Below are positions 17,369-27,103 of a DNA stretch of 63,502 nt, piece by piece; the stretch's first letter is position 1, and every line of letters starts with the position of its first letter. The notes beneath the pieces are model-generated. The model was not told where the DNA came from and did no database searches. It was given only the letters and a program-made list of their open reading frames with translations. Location: positions 1 through 63,502 of the forward strand of contig JAGFCB010000037.1 of the NCBI GenBank assembly GCA_022394775.1, read 5' to 3'. The position numbers and the translations under genes were made by a program. This DNA comes from Candidatus Poribacteria bacterium (GTDB taxonomy: Bacteria; Poribacteria; WGA-4E; WGA-3G).

Positions 17369-20300
17369 ATGAACCTTGTAGCACAGCAAACAGACACAAT
17401 TCAGATCGGTGATCTTCAACCTGGTATAAGGTTAATCGACACGCATCAACGGAAAGAAAGAATAATTCGTTCGGTTGAATCCCACGATACGTTTGTCCAA
17501 CTCTTTTTTGAGAATGATGATGCACCATTTACCTGTGCCATTCAAGAACTGCAATCCCGCTTTGAGCTTGTATCCGATGCTTTTCGCGCAGATGCCAATC
17601 TGGTGAGGCTGGTTGCTGAGGCACATCGACTTCAACACGCCTACTTGTTTAACCCAATCTTTGCGACTGAAACGTCATTGATTGATCCGCTGCCACACCA
17701 ATTCATTGCCGTCTATGAACACCTATTGAAGCATAATCCTTTACGCTTCCTGTTAGCTGACGATGCTGGTGCCGGAAAAACAATTATGACAGGACTTTAT
17801 ATCCAAGAATTGTTACTCCGGCAGCAAGTAAAACGCATACTGATTGTGCCGCCAGCGGGATTGATTGGTAACTGGGAGCGCGAATTACGGGTCTGTTTTC
17901 GACTCCAATTCCGCATTCTGTCCAGTGCTGACGCAGCAAACACCAACCCGTTTGCTAATCCTGAAAATCGTTTAGCCATTATCAGCCTTGATACCTTACG
18001 GCAAGAGCGGATGCAGGATTATCTCTTTGAAGCACAACCCTATGATCTGGTCGTTTTTGACGAGGCACATAAACTTTCTGCCCGATACGAATCCGATGGA
18101 ACAGTAGACAAATCAAAACGGTATGAACTTGCTGAGCGAATCGCTGATCAACAGAAGAATCTGTTGTTGCTCACAGCAACACCGCACATGGGAAAAGATG
18201 ATGCCTACTATTTTTTGTGGCGGCTGCTTCTGCCCGAACACCTCGCGGCGCAAAAGGCGTTTGAACGGTTAGCTGAAAATGAGAAATCTAAACATCTGCT
18301 CCGGCGTATGAAAGAGGAGATGGTTACTTTTGATGGAAAACCTATCTATCCTCCGCGGCGGAGTCAGACCATCGCCTATCCACTCAAGCAAGGGAAAGTG
18401 AGTGAACAATCTTTGTATGATGCCGTCACAGCGTATTGTGAGAAGTATTTCGATCTCGCTGGTCAATACAACCGAAGCGCAGCAAAAATGGCGATGATGA
18501 TCTTACAAAGACGACTTGCCAGCTCAACTTTCGCGCTTTTACAAAGTCTTATTAGACGTGCAGAAAAACTTCAAATCACTCTTCGTACCCTCGAAGATGG
18601 AAGGTTGTCAACAGAGGGATTGGAAAAAGCACAAGCGGAACTTTCGGATGTCGATATCAGAGCGGAAAAGACAGGGGATGAGGAAGAAACTATAGACGGT
18701 CAGGAAGAAGCAGAACGAGTTGATGAAGATCTTGAGCGTGCAACTGCTGCGCGTTCAAGTGCCGAGCTTGAAGCTGAAGTTGATCAGGTTGAAAACTTGG
18801 TTGAACTGGCAAGGAAAGTTTACGATCTGAAATCTGAAAGCAAGTTTGAGAAACTATGGGAGGCATTAACGGAGTATCCAGACACAAAGGTTCTGATTTT
18901 CACTGAGCATCGCGACACGATGGATTTTATTATTGAGCGCTTAGAGGCGTTGGGTTTTACCGGAAAAGTTGCCCAAATCCACGGCGGTATGAAGTATAGT
19001 GCGCGCGAAGAACAGGTAGAATTCTTTCGCGACCCGAATGGCGCGCAATATCTCGTCGCAACCGACGCAGCGGGGGAAGGGATTAATCTACAATTCTGTT
19101 GGCTCATGGTTAACTACGATATTCCGTGGAATCCCGCTCGGCTTGAGCAGCGGATGGGACGGATTCACCGATACAAGCAAACGCGAACAGTGGTGTTGTT
19201 AAATCTTGTTGCTGAAGATACGCGTGAAGGACGTGTATTGAAAGTACTACTGGAAAAAATGCAAAGGATGCGTGAGGAATTGGATGACGATAAGGTATTT
19301 GATGTCATTGGGCAACAGTTCAGTCGAATCTCTCTGAAGGAACTTATCACAAGAGCCATCACAGAAAATCAAACTGATGCTTCAATACAGATTATCAACA
19401 CACAATGCACGTTGGAAAATATACAAAGGCAACTTGAAGGGCAACAGAGATTAGTTGTCAGTAGCGAGGTCAAACGATTACTCAGCAATGTTCAGAACCA
19501 GCGGGAATCCGCTGAAACGCTTCGCATGCTACCTGCTTATGTCCGAAGTTTCTTTGAAGATGCGGCACCACTGCTCGGCTATCAAATTAACGGTGATATT
19601 GAGACAATTTTTAAGTTATCCGGTTGTCCTACCTCTGTGCAAAATGCTATTGATGGGTATGCGTCTCAGCTACGTGATCGGTTAACGTTCTCACGTGAAT
19701 TCGCTTTGCCTGCTGGATCAGAGAAACCGGAGGCGATTTTTCTGCACCCGGGCGAACCGATTTTTGACGCAATCCGCTCCCGATTTTTAGAAAAATTCAA
19801 CACTGAAGGCGAGCGCGGGGCAGTCTATTTTGATCCGCAAGCAGATGAACCCTATCTGTTCTATTTGGTAAGAATGCCTGTGGTACGGCAAACGGATGAC
19901 AAGCCTCATGTCCTTGATGAAATGCTTGTCGGAATCAAACGTTTTGCAGATGGACGATGTGAAGAAACACCCGCGCATCTTTTGTTGACCCTAATACCGC
20001 GGACGGCACAACAGGGTATACCTAAAACTTTGTCCGCAGAATGGATTAACCGCGCTGACGAAACGCAACCTATTGAAAATTTCGTCCGTGAAAACGTCGG
20101 AAATCCGAAACTTTCTCACATCCGCGATAGGCTTCAATCTGAAGTAGATGAAAAAAGGGAGCAGATCAAGATTTCATTCAACGCAAGGAGAGGTGAACTT
20201 CTTAAACAGCGTCTCAATCTTAAAAAAGATGTCGCCAAAGGTATACCTGCAGCACGAACAAAATTGAATAACTGTGATCAGGAGATTAAAGCACTCCCTA

Positions 20301-20821
20301 AAAAGCGCGCGGAAGCAGAAGCAAACCTCATTAGAGAAATCGAAGGTATCCAATTAGGGTCTGTAACTGTCTATACCCGTGCCTTTGTTACCAAACCTGC
20401 AACTGAGGAAATTCCGACAAAGACGTTAAGGGAGGCAGAGGCGATCGCAATCAAGACTGCTATGGAATATGAGTATGATCGAGGTGCTGAAGTCAAAGAT
20501 GTCTCTAACCCAAGTTGGAAAAAAGGGTTTGACTTACAATCCAGACACCCAAATGGTGAGGGGCGTTATATTGAAGTTAAGGGACGTACAGGAATTACGA
20601 GCGTCGAATTGACAGCGAATGAATGGCGGCAAGCAGCGAATCACCGAGATCGCTACTGGCTTTATGTTGTTTATCATTGTGATACTGAACCACAATTATA
20701 CCGGTGCCAAGATCCGTTTGGTAATTTAATTGCCAAGGCGACAGGAAGCATGCGAATTAACGCCAGCGATATTCTGACAAAATCCGAGTCAGGAGACTTT
20801 TCTTTGCTTACCGATAACTGA
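17369..20821 (+). CDS. SNF2-type helicase with C-terminal DUF3883 domain
   Basis: A 1150 aa superfamily 2 helicase. Walker A is DDAGAGKT (131-138) and the DEAH box is at 231-234. The C-terminal helicase lobe (about 505-630) holds VLIFTEHRDT, QIHGGM, ATDAAGEGINLQ and RLEQRMGRIHR. A charged linker follows, with coiled segments near 925-1000. The last about 120 residues match a DUF3883-type fold, with Asp1055 and IEVKG (Glu1069, Lys1071) spaced like a PD-(D/E)xK nuclease site. Such helicases occur beside DUF1156 methylases and DUF499 ATPases in predicted phage-defence loci, as here. A DNA-translocating restriction role is inferred. The large size argues against a housekeeping RapA. Confidence 0.85.
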   Translation: MNLVAQQTDTIQIGDLQPGIRLIDTHQRKERIIRSVESHDTFVQLFFENDDAPFTCAIQELQSRFELVSDAFRADANLVRLVAEAHRLQHAYLFNPIFATETSLIDPLPHQFIAVYEHLLKHNPLRFLLADDAGAGKTIMTGLYIQELLLRQQVKRILIVPPAGLIGNWERELRVCFRLQFRILSSADAANTNPFANPENRLAIISLDTLRQERMQDYLFEAQPYDLVVFDEAHKLSARYESDGTVDKSKRYELAERIADQQKNLLLLTATPHMGKDDAYYFLWRLLLPEHLAAQKAFERLAENEKSKHLLRRMKEEMVTFDGKPIYPPRRSQTIAYPLKQGKVSEQSLYDAVTAYCEKYFDLAGQYNRSAAKMAMMILQRRLASSTFALLQSLIRRAEKLQITLRTLEDGRLSTEGLEKAQAELSDVDIRAEKTGDEEETIDGQEEAERVDEDLERATAARSSAELEAEVDQVENLVELARKVYDLKSESKFEKLWEALTEYPDTKVLIFTEHRDTMDFIIERLEALGFTGKVAQIHGGMKYSAREEQVEFFRDPNGAQYLVATDAAGEGINLQFCWLMVNYDIPWNPARLEQRMGRIHRYKQTRTVVLLNLVAEDTREGRVLKVLLEKMQRMREELDDDKVFDVIGQQFSRISLKELITRAITENQTDASIQIINTQCTLENIQRQLEGQQRLVVSSEVKRLLSNVQNQRESAETLRMLPAYVRSFFEDAAPLLGYQINGDIETIFKLSGCPTSVQNAIDGYASQLRDRLTFSREFALPAGSEKPEAIFLHPGEPIFDAIRSRFLEKFNTEGERGAVYFDPQADEPYLFYLVRMPVVRQTDDKPHVLDEMLVGIKRFADGRCEETPAHLLLTLIPRTAQQGIPKTLSAEWINRADETQPIENFVRENVGNPKLSHIRDRLQSEVDEKREQIKISFNARRGELLKQRLNLKKDVAKGIPAARTKLNNCDQEIKALPKKRAEAEANLIREIEGIQLGSVTVYTRAFVTKPATEEIPTKTLREAEAIAIKTAMEYEYDRGAEVKDVSNPSWKKGFDLQSRHPNGEGRYIEVKGRTGITSVELTANEWRQAANHRDRYWLYVVYHCDTEPQLYRCQDPFGNLIAKATGSMRINASDILTKSESGDFSLLTDN

Positions 20822-20867
20822 ACGCCCTAAATCAAAATGGCATATTCCCTTCACTCCGAGACCCGGT

Positions 20868-20925
20868 AGGTTCGGTTTTGCGGCGTACACGCCCAAATGC
20901 GATCTGCATTCCTAACCGAACCGGA
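20868..20925. repeat. 58 bp palindromic element, right of helicase
   Basis: GGTTCGGTT near the left is inverted as AACCGAACC at the right. Its core TGCGGCGTACACGCCCAAAT matches the element at 17122-17205, though the ends differ. Confidence 0.6.
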
Positions 20926-21123
20926 TCCTTGAAAAAAGGACATGAAACCTAATAATTTCTTAAAATTGAATGCCCCAGCCATTGCTCTCAGAGCCATTCA
21001 ATTGTCCCATAATTTCGATTTGTCGCGTAAAGCACTCCGCTGTAGGATCGAGCTGTGCTCGCGATCAGTCCGCGAAAATGTCTAAAAAACCGAAAACTAT
21101 GGTGAATTAGCAAAATATCTTGA

Positions 21124-21209
21124 CATCTACAAGTGCCCCAATTCCCCCTGATAAGGGGGCGTTTTTGCTGGGGTGTTTCCCCTAGGGGGGTTTGTACTTG
21201 CAGAAGATG
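21124..21209. repeat. MITE-like element with terminator-like hairpin
   Basis: CATCTACAAGTGC is imperfectly inverted at GTACTTGCAGAAGATG. Inside, CCCCC-TGATAA-GGGGG (21144-21159) is followed by CGTTTTT, which could terminate helicase transcripts. CCCTGATAAGGG is also found inside the elements at 5130 and 58997. Confidence 0.5.
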
Positions 21210-21263
21210 CAAAAGTAATTCTAAAATCTACCATAAATGGCTTTGCATTGCTCTGGTATATTC

Positions 21264-21291
21264 TTGACTTATCTTGAAAATCCGATATAAT
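21264..21291 (+). promoter_or_regulatory. sigma70-type promoter for the ATPase/HNH pair
   Basis: TTGACT at 21264-21269, a 16 nt spacer and TATAAT at 21286-21291, 31 nt before the ATPase ATG, which has GGGAGG upstream. Confidence 0.65.
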
Positions 21292-21322
21292 AGAGACAAC
21301 TTAATGAGGGAGGACATCTGAG

Positions 21323-22585
21323 ATGTTTCTCAAATCAATTCATTTGAACAATGTCAAATGTTTTTCTGATATTGCTCTATCATTTGAAGACGAGAATGAC
21401 AACATCCGCAAGTGGACCCTCTTGCTGGCTGAAAATGGCATGGGGAAGAGTACGCTTCTGAAAGCTATTGCCCTGGTAACTGGGGGTAGTGACGCGATAA
21501 CTGATCTGTTAGGAAAACCCTCCGACTGGGTCCGGTACAAAACACAGAGGTGTGAAATCTCAGCCCTTTTGGTTACAACGGAAGGAAAAGAGAGAGAAAT
21601 TCATCTACAAATTGAACCTAAAGACACCCGTGCCGATGTCATTGTGAAGAACAAACAAAGTCTCGCGTGGCTTGATGACGCTCTAAATCAGAAAAAGGGA
21701 GACTATTTTGTTCTCGGTTTCGGCGCGTCTCGCCATCTCAATACAGCAAACAGTCGGAGAGCAAAGACATCGGAATTTACAAACAAAAGAGCACAGCGCG
21801 TCGCTACTCTATTCAACCCTGATGCGACTACTAAACCAGTTGATTCCTGGGCAATGGACCTCGACTACATCGGAAACGGCACTGCCTTGGAAACCATCCG
21901 AAAGGTACTCAGTAATCTACTACCGGAGATAAAGTTTCATAGTATTGATAAACAGAATGGGCACTTACTGTTTGATACTCCAGATGGTATTGTGCCGTTA
22001 CATTGTCTCAGCGATGGGTATCTCGCAATGGCAGCTTGGATAGGCGACTTGTTGTTCCAAGTTTCAGAAGTCTCTGATGATTCACGGGAAAAACCGCTTA
22101 CTGCAAAGGGACTCCTCCTCATTGATGAGGTCGATCTGCATCTCCATCCAAAGCGGCAACGCCAACTATTATCGCTCCTTGACAAATGGTTACCGAATTT
22201 TCAGTTCGTTGCAACGACGCACTCGCCCATGGCCGCGCAACAGGCAGGTGAAGGTGAACTTCACTATTTGATACGAGAAAGAGGAAAAATTCGCCTCTAT
22301 CCATTTTCCGGTGCCCCAAATACGCTTCTTTTACACCAACTGGTGATGTCTCCCGCGTTCGGGTTAGATACCGACGAGTCAAAAGTGGTTGAGGATATGA
22401 AGAACCGATACCGCGCCCTCCGGGACAAAGCGGATCTGTCGGCTAAGGAGCAAGCGGAATTGGATAAACTAACTACCGCCATTACTGAACTGCCCCTTGG
22501 CGGTAGAGCAAGTATGATACTTTCTGAAGAACATGAGCAGCTCCTGCGAAAAATTGAGCAAGAATTGCAGGAAGGTAAATCGTGA
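21323..22585 (+). CDS. Septu PtuA-like AAA ATPase
   Basis: A 420 aa ABC/SMC-type ATPase. Walker A is AENGMGKST (36-44). The catalytic core has LSDGYLAMAAWIGDL (signature region, about 230), LLLIDEVDLHLHP (Walker B, about 262) and ATTHSPMAAQQ (switch His, about 297). A polar helical C-terminus follows. Its gene overlaps a TIGR02646-type HNH nuclease gene by four bases (GTGA). ATPase plus HNH nuclease is the Septu two-gene layout, in which both are needed for anti-phage activity. The pair has its own promoter although it lies inside a larger defence locus. No resistance was tested; the role is inferred. Confidence 0.8.
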   Translation: MFLKSIHLNNVKCFSDIALSFEDENDNIRKWTLLLAENGMGKSTLLKAIALVTGGSDAITDLLGKPSDWVRYKTQRCEISALLVTTEGKEREIHLQIEPKDTRADVIVKNKQSLAWLDDALNQKKGDYFVLGFGASRHLNTANSRRAKTSEFTNKRAQRVATLFNPDATTKPVDSWAMDLDYIGNGTALETIRKVLSNLLPEIKFHSIDKQNGHLLFDTPDGIVPLHCLSDGYLAMAAWIGDLLFQVSEVSDDSREKPLTAKGLLLIDEVDLHLHPKRQRQLLSLLDKWLPNFQFVATTHSPMAAQQAGEGELHYLIRERGKIRLYPFSGAPNTLLLHQLVMSPAFGLDTDESKVVEDMKNRYRALRDKADLSAKEQAELDKLTTAITELPLGGRASMILSEEHEQLLRKIEQELQEGKS

Positions 22586-23460
22586 TACGCCTAAAAAGGA
22601 TCCGGTCAAAAAATGTCATCCATCATAACTTTTACGGGAAAAGAAAGGAGGCGTTTGAAAAGGAATTGCTGCTCAACCAACGCCGTATCAAACGCGGTGA
22701 GATTGAAAAACACAATTTCAAAAGCGATCGCTGGAAACCAGCGAAAGAACAACTTCTTGCCGAGACAGGTGGCAAATGTGCCTACTGCGAAGCCCCAACT
22801 TCGCCGGTCGCCTTCGGGGATGTCGAGCATTATCGGCCCAAAAGCAGCTATTGGTGGCTCGCCTATTGCTATGACAATTATCTTGCTTCATGTCAGCTTT
22901 GCAATCAAAGGTTTAAGAGAGATAACTTCCCAATCCAAAATCGGAAGATGCAAGCCCCTATAATTCGACGCAATACAACGGATAATTTTATAGCCGCTAA
23001 AGCAGGCCAGATTGCCCCTGAACCGCTGGATACAGCTCGGGTTAACACATTCATTCGCTTACATCAACAGGAACGTCCACTCCTACTCAATCCCTATTTT
23101 GATGATCCCGCTAAGTATTTCGCATGGCGTGCCGATGATGTACTGAGAGAAGTTGAAGTCACCCCTAACTCTGAAAATTTCCAAGTTGAAATCATTGTTC
23201 GAGTTGACAACACTGAAGTTGAACCTATTGCGACTGCCTCCATTGAGCACTACGGATTGAATCGCATGGAACTCAAAAATCGCAGATACAATATTTATGG
23301 GCATTATAGGACATACAAACAGATGCTTGAGTACGAACAGATTAGTCCAGAAGATCAGAGCCTGATCAGACATAGCATAGAAAAAATGAAGGCACCAAGA
23401 GCAGAGTTTGCGGGTATGATTCGCTACTTTGATGAAGTTTTTTCTATCACTGAACGATAA
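22582..23460 (+). CDS. HNH endonuclease, TIGR02646-type (Septu PtuB-like)
   Basis: A 292 aa nuclease. The metal-binding HNH region is clear: CAYC (66-69), VEHYRPKS (His83 with Pro86-Lys87) and CQLCNQ (104-109), followed by FKRDNFPI. This ExHxxPK/CxxCN layout is typical of the TIGR02646 family and of PtuB. It starts at GTG 22582, overlapping the ATPase stop; no better start exists. The C-terminal half (about 150-292) is an all-alpha/beta region without recognised motifs. It is likely the effector that cuts nucleic acid when the ATPase is triggered. Confidence 0.8.
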   Translation: MIRLKRIRSKNVIHHNFYGKRKEAFEKELLLNQRRIKRGEIEKHNFKSDRWKPAKEQLLAETGGKCAYCEAPTSPVAFGDVEHYRPKSSYWWLAYCYDNYLASCQLCNQRFKRDNFPIQNRKMQAPIIRRNTTDNFIAAKAGQIAPEPLDTARVNTFIRLHQQERPLLLNPYFDDPAKYFAWRADDVLREVEVTPNSENFQVEIIVRVDNTEVEPIATASIEHYGLNRMELKNRRYNIYGHYRTYKQMLEYEQISPEDQSLIRHSIEKMKAPRAEFAGMIRYFDEVFSITER

Positions 23461-23494
23461 TTTTTGCAATCTCTATCTAACAAGGAAAACCAAA

Positions 23495-26422
23495 TTGCCA
23501 CGTAGACTTATTGAGGAAGCTTTTCCGTTGGAAAAGGTTTCCGGGGACTCAAAACACGAAAAAAATCCGCGCCCCGGGCATATCTCCTCACTTCATTTTT
23601 GGCCCGCACGTCGCCCACTTGCAGCGTGTCGTGCCACCGCGATCGCCACATTACTCCCAGATCCCGCCGATGCCCCTGAGAAAATGAAGGCGGAATACAC
23701 ACGGCTCTCCGGATCACCTCTACCGGACAAACAACGTGACTACCTCTGTAATACCCTTATCGCTTCGCTAACACGGTGGGGAGACGAAAACGGCCAAGGC
23801 GATTGGGACACTAAAGATACAAAGGGACGTTGGGTGAACAAACTCCGTATCGCCAGGGAACTCATCCTGATGGCTTATGAGGGTCATCCCCCGAAAGTGA
23901 TGGATATGTTCGCAGGTGGTGGTGCAATTCCACTTGAAGCAATGCGCCTCGGTTGCCAGGCAATCGCAAACGACTATAATCCGGTTGCGTGGTTTATCCT
24001 CAAATGCACGCTGGACTATCCACAACGTCTCGCCGGAAAAACGCATCCGATCCCCAATTTAGCTCTTGACGAAAAACCTGATGTGAAAAATGGAGATATC
24101 GCTAACCACGTCCGGTTGTGGGGACAGTGGGTTCTGGAAAACGCCCGTAAAGAGATTGTGCAGTACTATCCCCTAATTGGCAGCAAACCCACAATTGCTT
24201 ATCTCTGGACGCGAACTGTTCCGTGTCAAGACCCCCAGTGTGGGGCGACGGTGCCGCTGCTCAAGACATTGTGGGTTTGTAAAAAATCGGAGAAGACCCT
24301 TAAGGACACTCCCGAAAATCGAAACCGTCCCGACTTTCTTCGCATTAAAGAAACAAGAAATCAGACAAAAGTTGTTATCAACAGTAAACGTGCCCTCAAA
24401 CTCTGTCCAGATACTGAGACAAAACAGGTCCATTTTGAAATTATCGCACCCAAAAAAACAACGGATGTTGGCGAACCTACAATGTCCGGGGCAACAGCGA
24501 CTTGTCCATTTCCTGACTGTGGTTCACAGCAGCCTGATGAGTATATCAAGAGGTGCGGGCATGAGGGCAACCTCAAGGCACAGATAACAACGGTTGTCTA
24601 TCAAGAAGAATATGGCAAGGAATACCGTCCACCGACACAAAGCGAATTTGATGCAGCGGAAATATCGGAGGAAGCATTGAACGCTATTGCCGATCAGATT
24701 CCGCATGGAATGCCTAACGAATCGATGCCCGGACCTGAAACACTTGGATTCCGGGTTCCACTCTACGGTTTTAAAAAATGGTCTGACCTGTTCACGGAGC
24801 GGCAGCTATTGGCGTTGATGACATTTGTGAAGTGGATGCAAGCAGCACAAGTTGAGATGAAGGCGATTGACTATTCGTCGGAATGGTTGGAGGCAATTAG
24901 TGCATATTTAGTTTGTGCCTTTGACAGAATGTTGGATCATAACTCAAACCTAATTTTTTGGAGACCAGATTCAGAAGCGAGCCGTAGTACCTTTGTTAGA
25001 TATGCGCTCTCAATGACTCAGGATTTTAGCGAATGCGCGATTTTGAATGAAGTGCCCGGCAGTTATCAAATTTGTCTTGACAGGATTCTCTCTTCTCTGA
25101 AAACGGTCAGACGTGCACATATAACAAAAACGCCAAATTGTATGATTTTGCGTCAATCAGCGACTGATTCAATCAACAGAGAAATTGATGCCATCGTCAC
25201 TGATCCCCCTTACTATGATGCAATACCTTATGCGGACCTTTCTGATTTCTTTTTCGTGTGGCTTCGCCGAACGATCGGCACCCAATTTTCTGGTATCGTA
25301 TCCGAACCACTCACGCCCAGAACTAATGAACTTGTTCAACACGCTGGACGTTTTGAGGGGAATAACGATGAAGCGAAAAAATTTTACGAAAAAGGCATGG
25401 CTGAAAGTTTCCAATCTGCTTATCAGGCTTTATCAGACGATGGCAGGATAGTGATTGTATTTGCACATAAAGCTCCAGATGCATGGGAAACGCTTGTTAA
25501 AGCAATGATTGGATCCGGTTTAGTTGTAATTGCATCATGGCCCATTGACACTGAACAAGGCGGAAGAATGAGAGCACAAGGGAGTGCTGCACTCGCAACC
25601 TCGCTTTGGATGGTCTGCCGAAAACGTCCAGCAAACGCCAGAAACGGACATTACAGTAAAGTCAAACGCGAGATGCAGAAACGGATTACTGAACGCCTCC
25701 GCTATTTTTGGGATGTAGGGATCCGAGGCCCCGACTTTGTCTGGGCTGCCATCGGGCCCGCTCTGGAAAGCTACTCCAGTCACACGGAAGTCAAACGCAT
25801 GGATGGACAACCGTTCACTGTGACCGAGTTCCTCACAGAAGTGCGGCGGATGGTGACCGACTTCGCCCTGGGGCAAATCCTACACGGCGCAAGCACAGAG
25901 GCACTGGACGAATGGACGCGTTACTACCTGATGCACAAGGACTACTTCGGCACAGAAAATGCACCTGTAGGCGAGTGCATCCTACTGGCCCAAGGCTACG
26001 GCGTATCGTTTGATGATCTCCGCGCAGCACAAGTGGGTATCTTGAAGAAGGCTGGCTCCGGCAATGCCCTTAAACTCCTTGGACACACCGAACGCACTTC
26101 AGAGCGGATCGGCTTTCCGCACACCTCAGGCAGAATCCCCATGATAGACATGATCCACAAAGTCATGAAACTTTGGGATGCGAACGAAAGCGCGCACATC
26201 AACGCCTACTTCCATGAGCATGGCTTGCAAGAAAATCCACTTTTCAAGGCAGTCGTTCAGGCACTCATCGAAACGAGTCCCCAAGGTTCCAGTGAAAGGT
26301 CGCTCATGGAAACACTCATCAATTACGAACCGGGTGAACCGGTCAGTGGGGTTTCCTTCCCAAACCAGTCCACAAGGAACACCGAACAGCAACTCACAAT
26401 GGATGATATTCTGTCGAAATAG
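23495..26422 (+). CDS. DUF1156 adenine-specific DNA methylase with zinc ribbon
   Basis: A 975 aa methyltransferase of the DUF1156/COG1743 type. The N-terminus (MPRRLIEEAFPLEKVS, then GHISSLHFWPARRPLA) is the DUF1156 hallmark. AdoMet motif I is DMFAGGGAIPLEA (about 140) and the catalytic motif IV is VTDPPYYDAIPY (about 570). Cysteine pairs between about 240 and 370 (CQDPQCGA, CPFPDCG) fit a zinc ribbon. TTG 23495 is the likely start: AAGGAAA lies six bases before it and it places the conserved N-terminus at residue 1. An ATG at 23429 would overlap the HNH gene by 32 bases. It probably methylates host DNA to mark self in this defence locus (inferred). Confidence 0.87.
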   Translation: MPRRLIEEAFPLEKVSGDSKHEKNPRPGHISSLHFWPARRPLAACRATAIATLLPDPADAPEKMKAEYTRLSGSPLPDKQRDYLCNTLIASLTRWGDENGQGDWDTKDTKGRWVNKLRIARELILMAYEGHPPKVMDMFAGGGAIPLEAMRLGCQAIANDYNPVAWFILKCTLDYPQRLAGKTHPIPNLALDEKPDVKNGDIANHVRLWGQWVLENARKEIVQYYPLIGSKPTIAYLWTRTVPCQDPQCGATVPLLKTLWVCKKSEKTLKDTPENRNRPDFLRIKETRNQTKVVINSKRALKLCPDTETKQVHFEIIAPKKTTDVGEPTMSGATATCPFPDCGSQQPDEYIKRCGHEGNLKAQITTVVYQEEYGKEYRPPTQSEFDAAEISEEALNAIADQIPHGMPNESMPGPETLGFRVPLYGFKKWSDLFTERQLLALMTFVKWMQAAQVEMKAIDYSSEWLEAISAYLVCAFDRMLDHNSNLIFWRPDSEASRSTFVRYALSMTQDFSECAILNEVPGSYQICLDRILSSLKTVRRAHITKTPNCMILRQSATDSINREIDAIVTDPPYYDAIPYADLSDFFFVWLRRTIGTQFSGIVSEPLTPRTNELVQHAGRFEGNNDEAKKFYEKGMAESFQSAYQALSDDGRIVIVFAHKAPDAWETLVKAMIGSGLVVIASWPIDTEQGGRMRAQGSAALATSLWMVCRKRPANARNGHYSKVKREMQKRITERLRYFWDVGIRGPDFVWAAIGPALESYSSHTEVKRMDGQPFTVTEFLTEVRRMVTDFALGQILHGASTEALDEWTRYYLMHKDYFGTENAPVGECILLAQGYGVSFDDLRAAQVGILKKAGSGNALKLLGHTERTSERIGFPHTSGRIPMIDMIHKVMKLWDANESAHINAYFHEHGLQENPLFKAVVQALIETSPQGSSERSLMETLINYEPGEPVSGVSFPNQSTRNTEQQLTMDDILSK

Positions 26423-26687
26423 ACTTGACACGATGTGTACCTGTTTCGAGTAGCGTATCAACGAGGGATGCTAATCACAAACGGACGTTAGTTGTTCTGA
26501 ACTGTTCAGGGTATCTCGTTTAGGATGCACTGACACATTATATTCACTGGAGACTTCGCGCACCGGTTTAAGGGGTTTTTACGTCTTCTTGTAGGAGCAA
26601 TTTCTGGTTCCCTGACAACCGATAATTGAATCCTGAAAACTTTTCTGCTGACGGAAAACCGATTGCTGATGGAAACCGACGGGGATA

Positions 26688-26827
26688 TAAAATTTCATAG
26701 CAAATTTCATAGCAGCTTTTAACGAGCCTGCTATAAAAACCGCCCAAAACCCAGTCATACTTTAGGTTTACAGCACTTCATAGAATTCACTACTTTCTGG
26801 ATTTGCTATGAAAACTATGAAATTTTA
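26688..26827. repeat. 140 bp MITE-like element with long inverted ends
   Basis: TAAAATTTCATAG at 26688-26700 is inverted exactly at 26815-26827, and the similarity continues for about 26 bp with TTTCATAGCA against TGCTATGAAA. No ORF inside. It separates the methylase from the MNT-HEPN-DUF499 operon. Confidence 0.7.
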
Positions 26828-26999
26828 CACCATTTTGGGTGTTCCGATCTATCCTATACAACCGATAGAAAACGGAAAAATGGGCTGATGTAGAATGGGA
26901 ACCTTGATAGTGGACAAGTATCAAGGCACAGGAACCTTGTCTAATAATGAGAGTAATATGTCGCGGGCACAACTCGCTCCTACGCAAACGGATTTTCAG

Positions 27000-27028
27000 T
27001 TGACATTGACGTGTGAGTGTGTTAAACT
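27000..27028 (+). promoter_or_regulatory. sigma70-type promoter for the MNT-HEPN-DUF499 operon
   Basis: TTGACA at 27000-27005, a 17 nt spacer and TAAACT at 27023-27028, 75 nt before the MntA start. Confidence 0.6.
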
Positions 27029-27103
27029 ACATTTTGTAGGAGGGGTTTGTAACCCCGACGCTTTGTGACAAGATTTGTCATTCCATTGCTAAGGAATTTC
27101 ATC

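Larger units (their letters stand above)
20822..21322. other. intergenic region rich in palindromes
   Basis: No gene is seen. It contains two palindromic elements (20868-20925 and 21124-21209) and the promoter of the ATPase/HNH pair. The break suggests that helicase and downstream genes are separate transcripts. Confidence 0.5.
26423..27103. other. 680 bp non-coding gap holding an inverted-repeat element
   Basis: No gene is seen. A 140 bp inverted-repeat element occupies 26688-26827. Elsewhere are short palindromic words common in this genome (GTAGGAG, CTGACAACCGATAA). A promoter for the MNT operon is at 27000-27028. Confidence 0.5.

Noticed and set aside
23429..23494. ATG at 23429 as start of the DUF1156 methylase
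   Set aside because: It overlaps the HNH gene by 32 bases and adds residues before the conserved family N-terminus; TTG 23495 has AAGGAAA six bases upstream.
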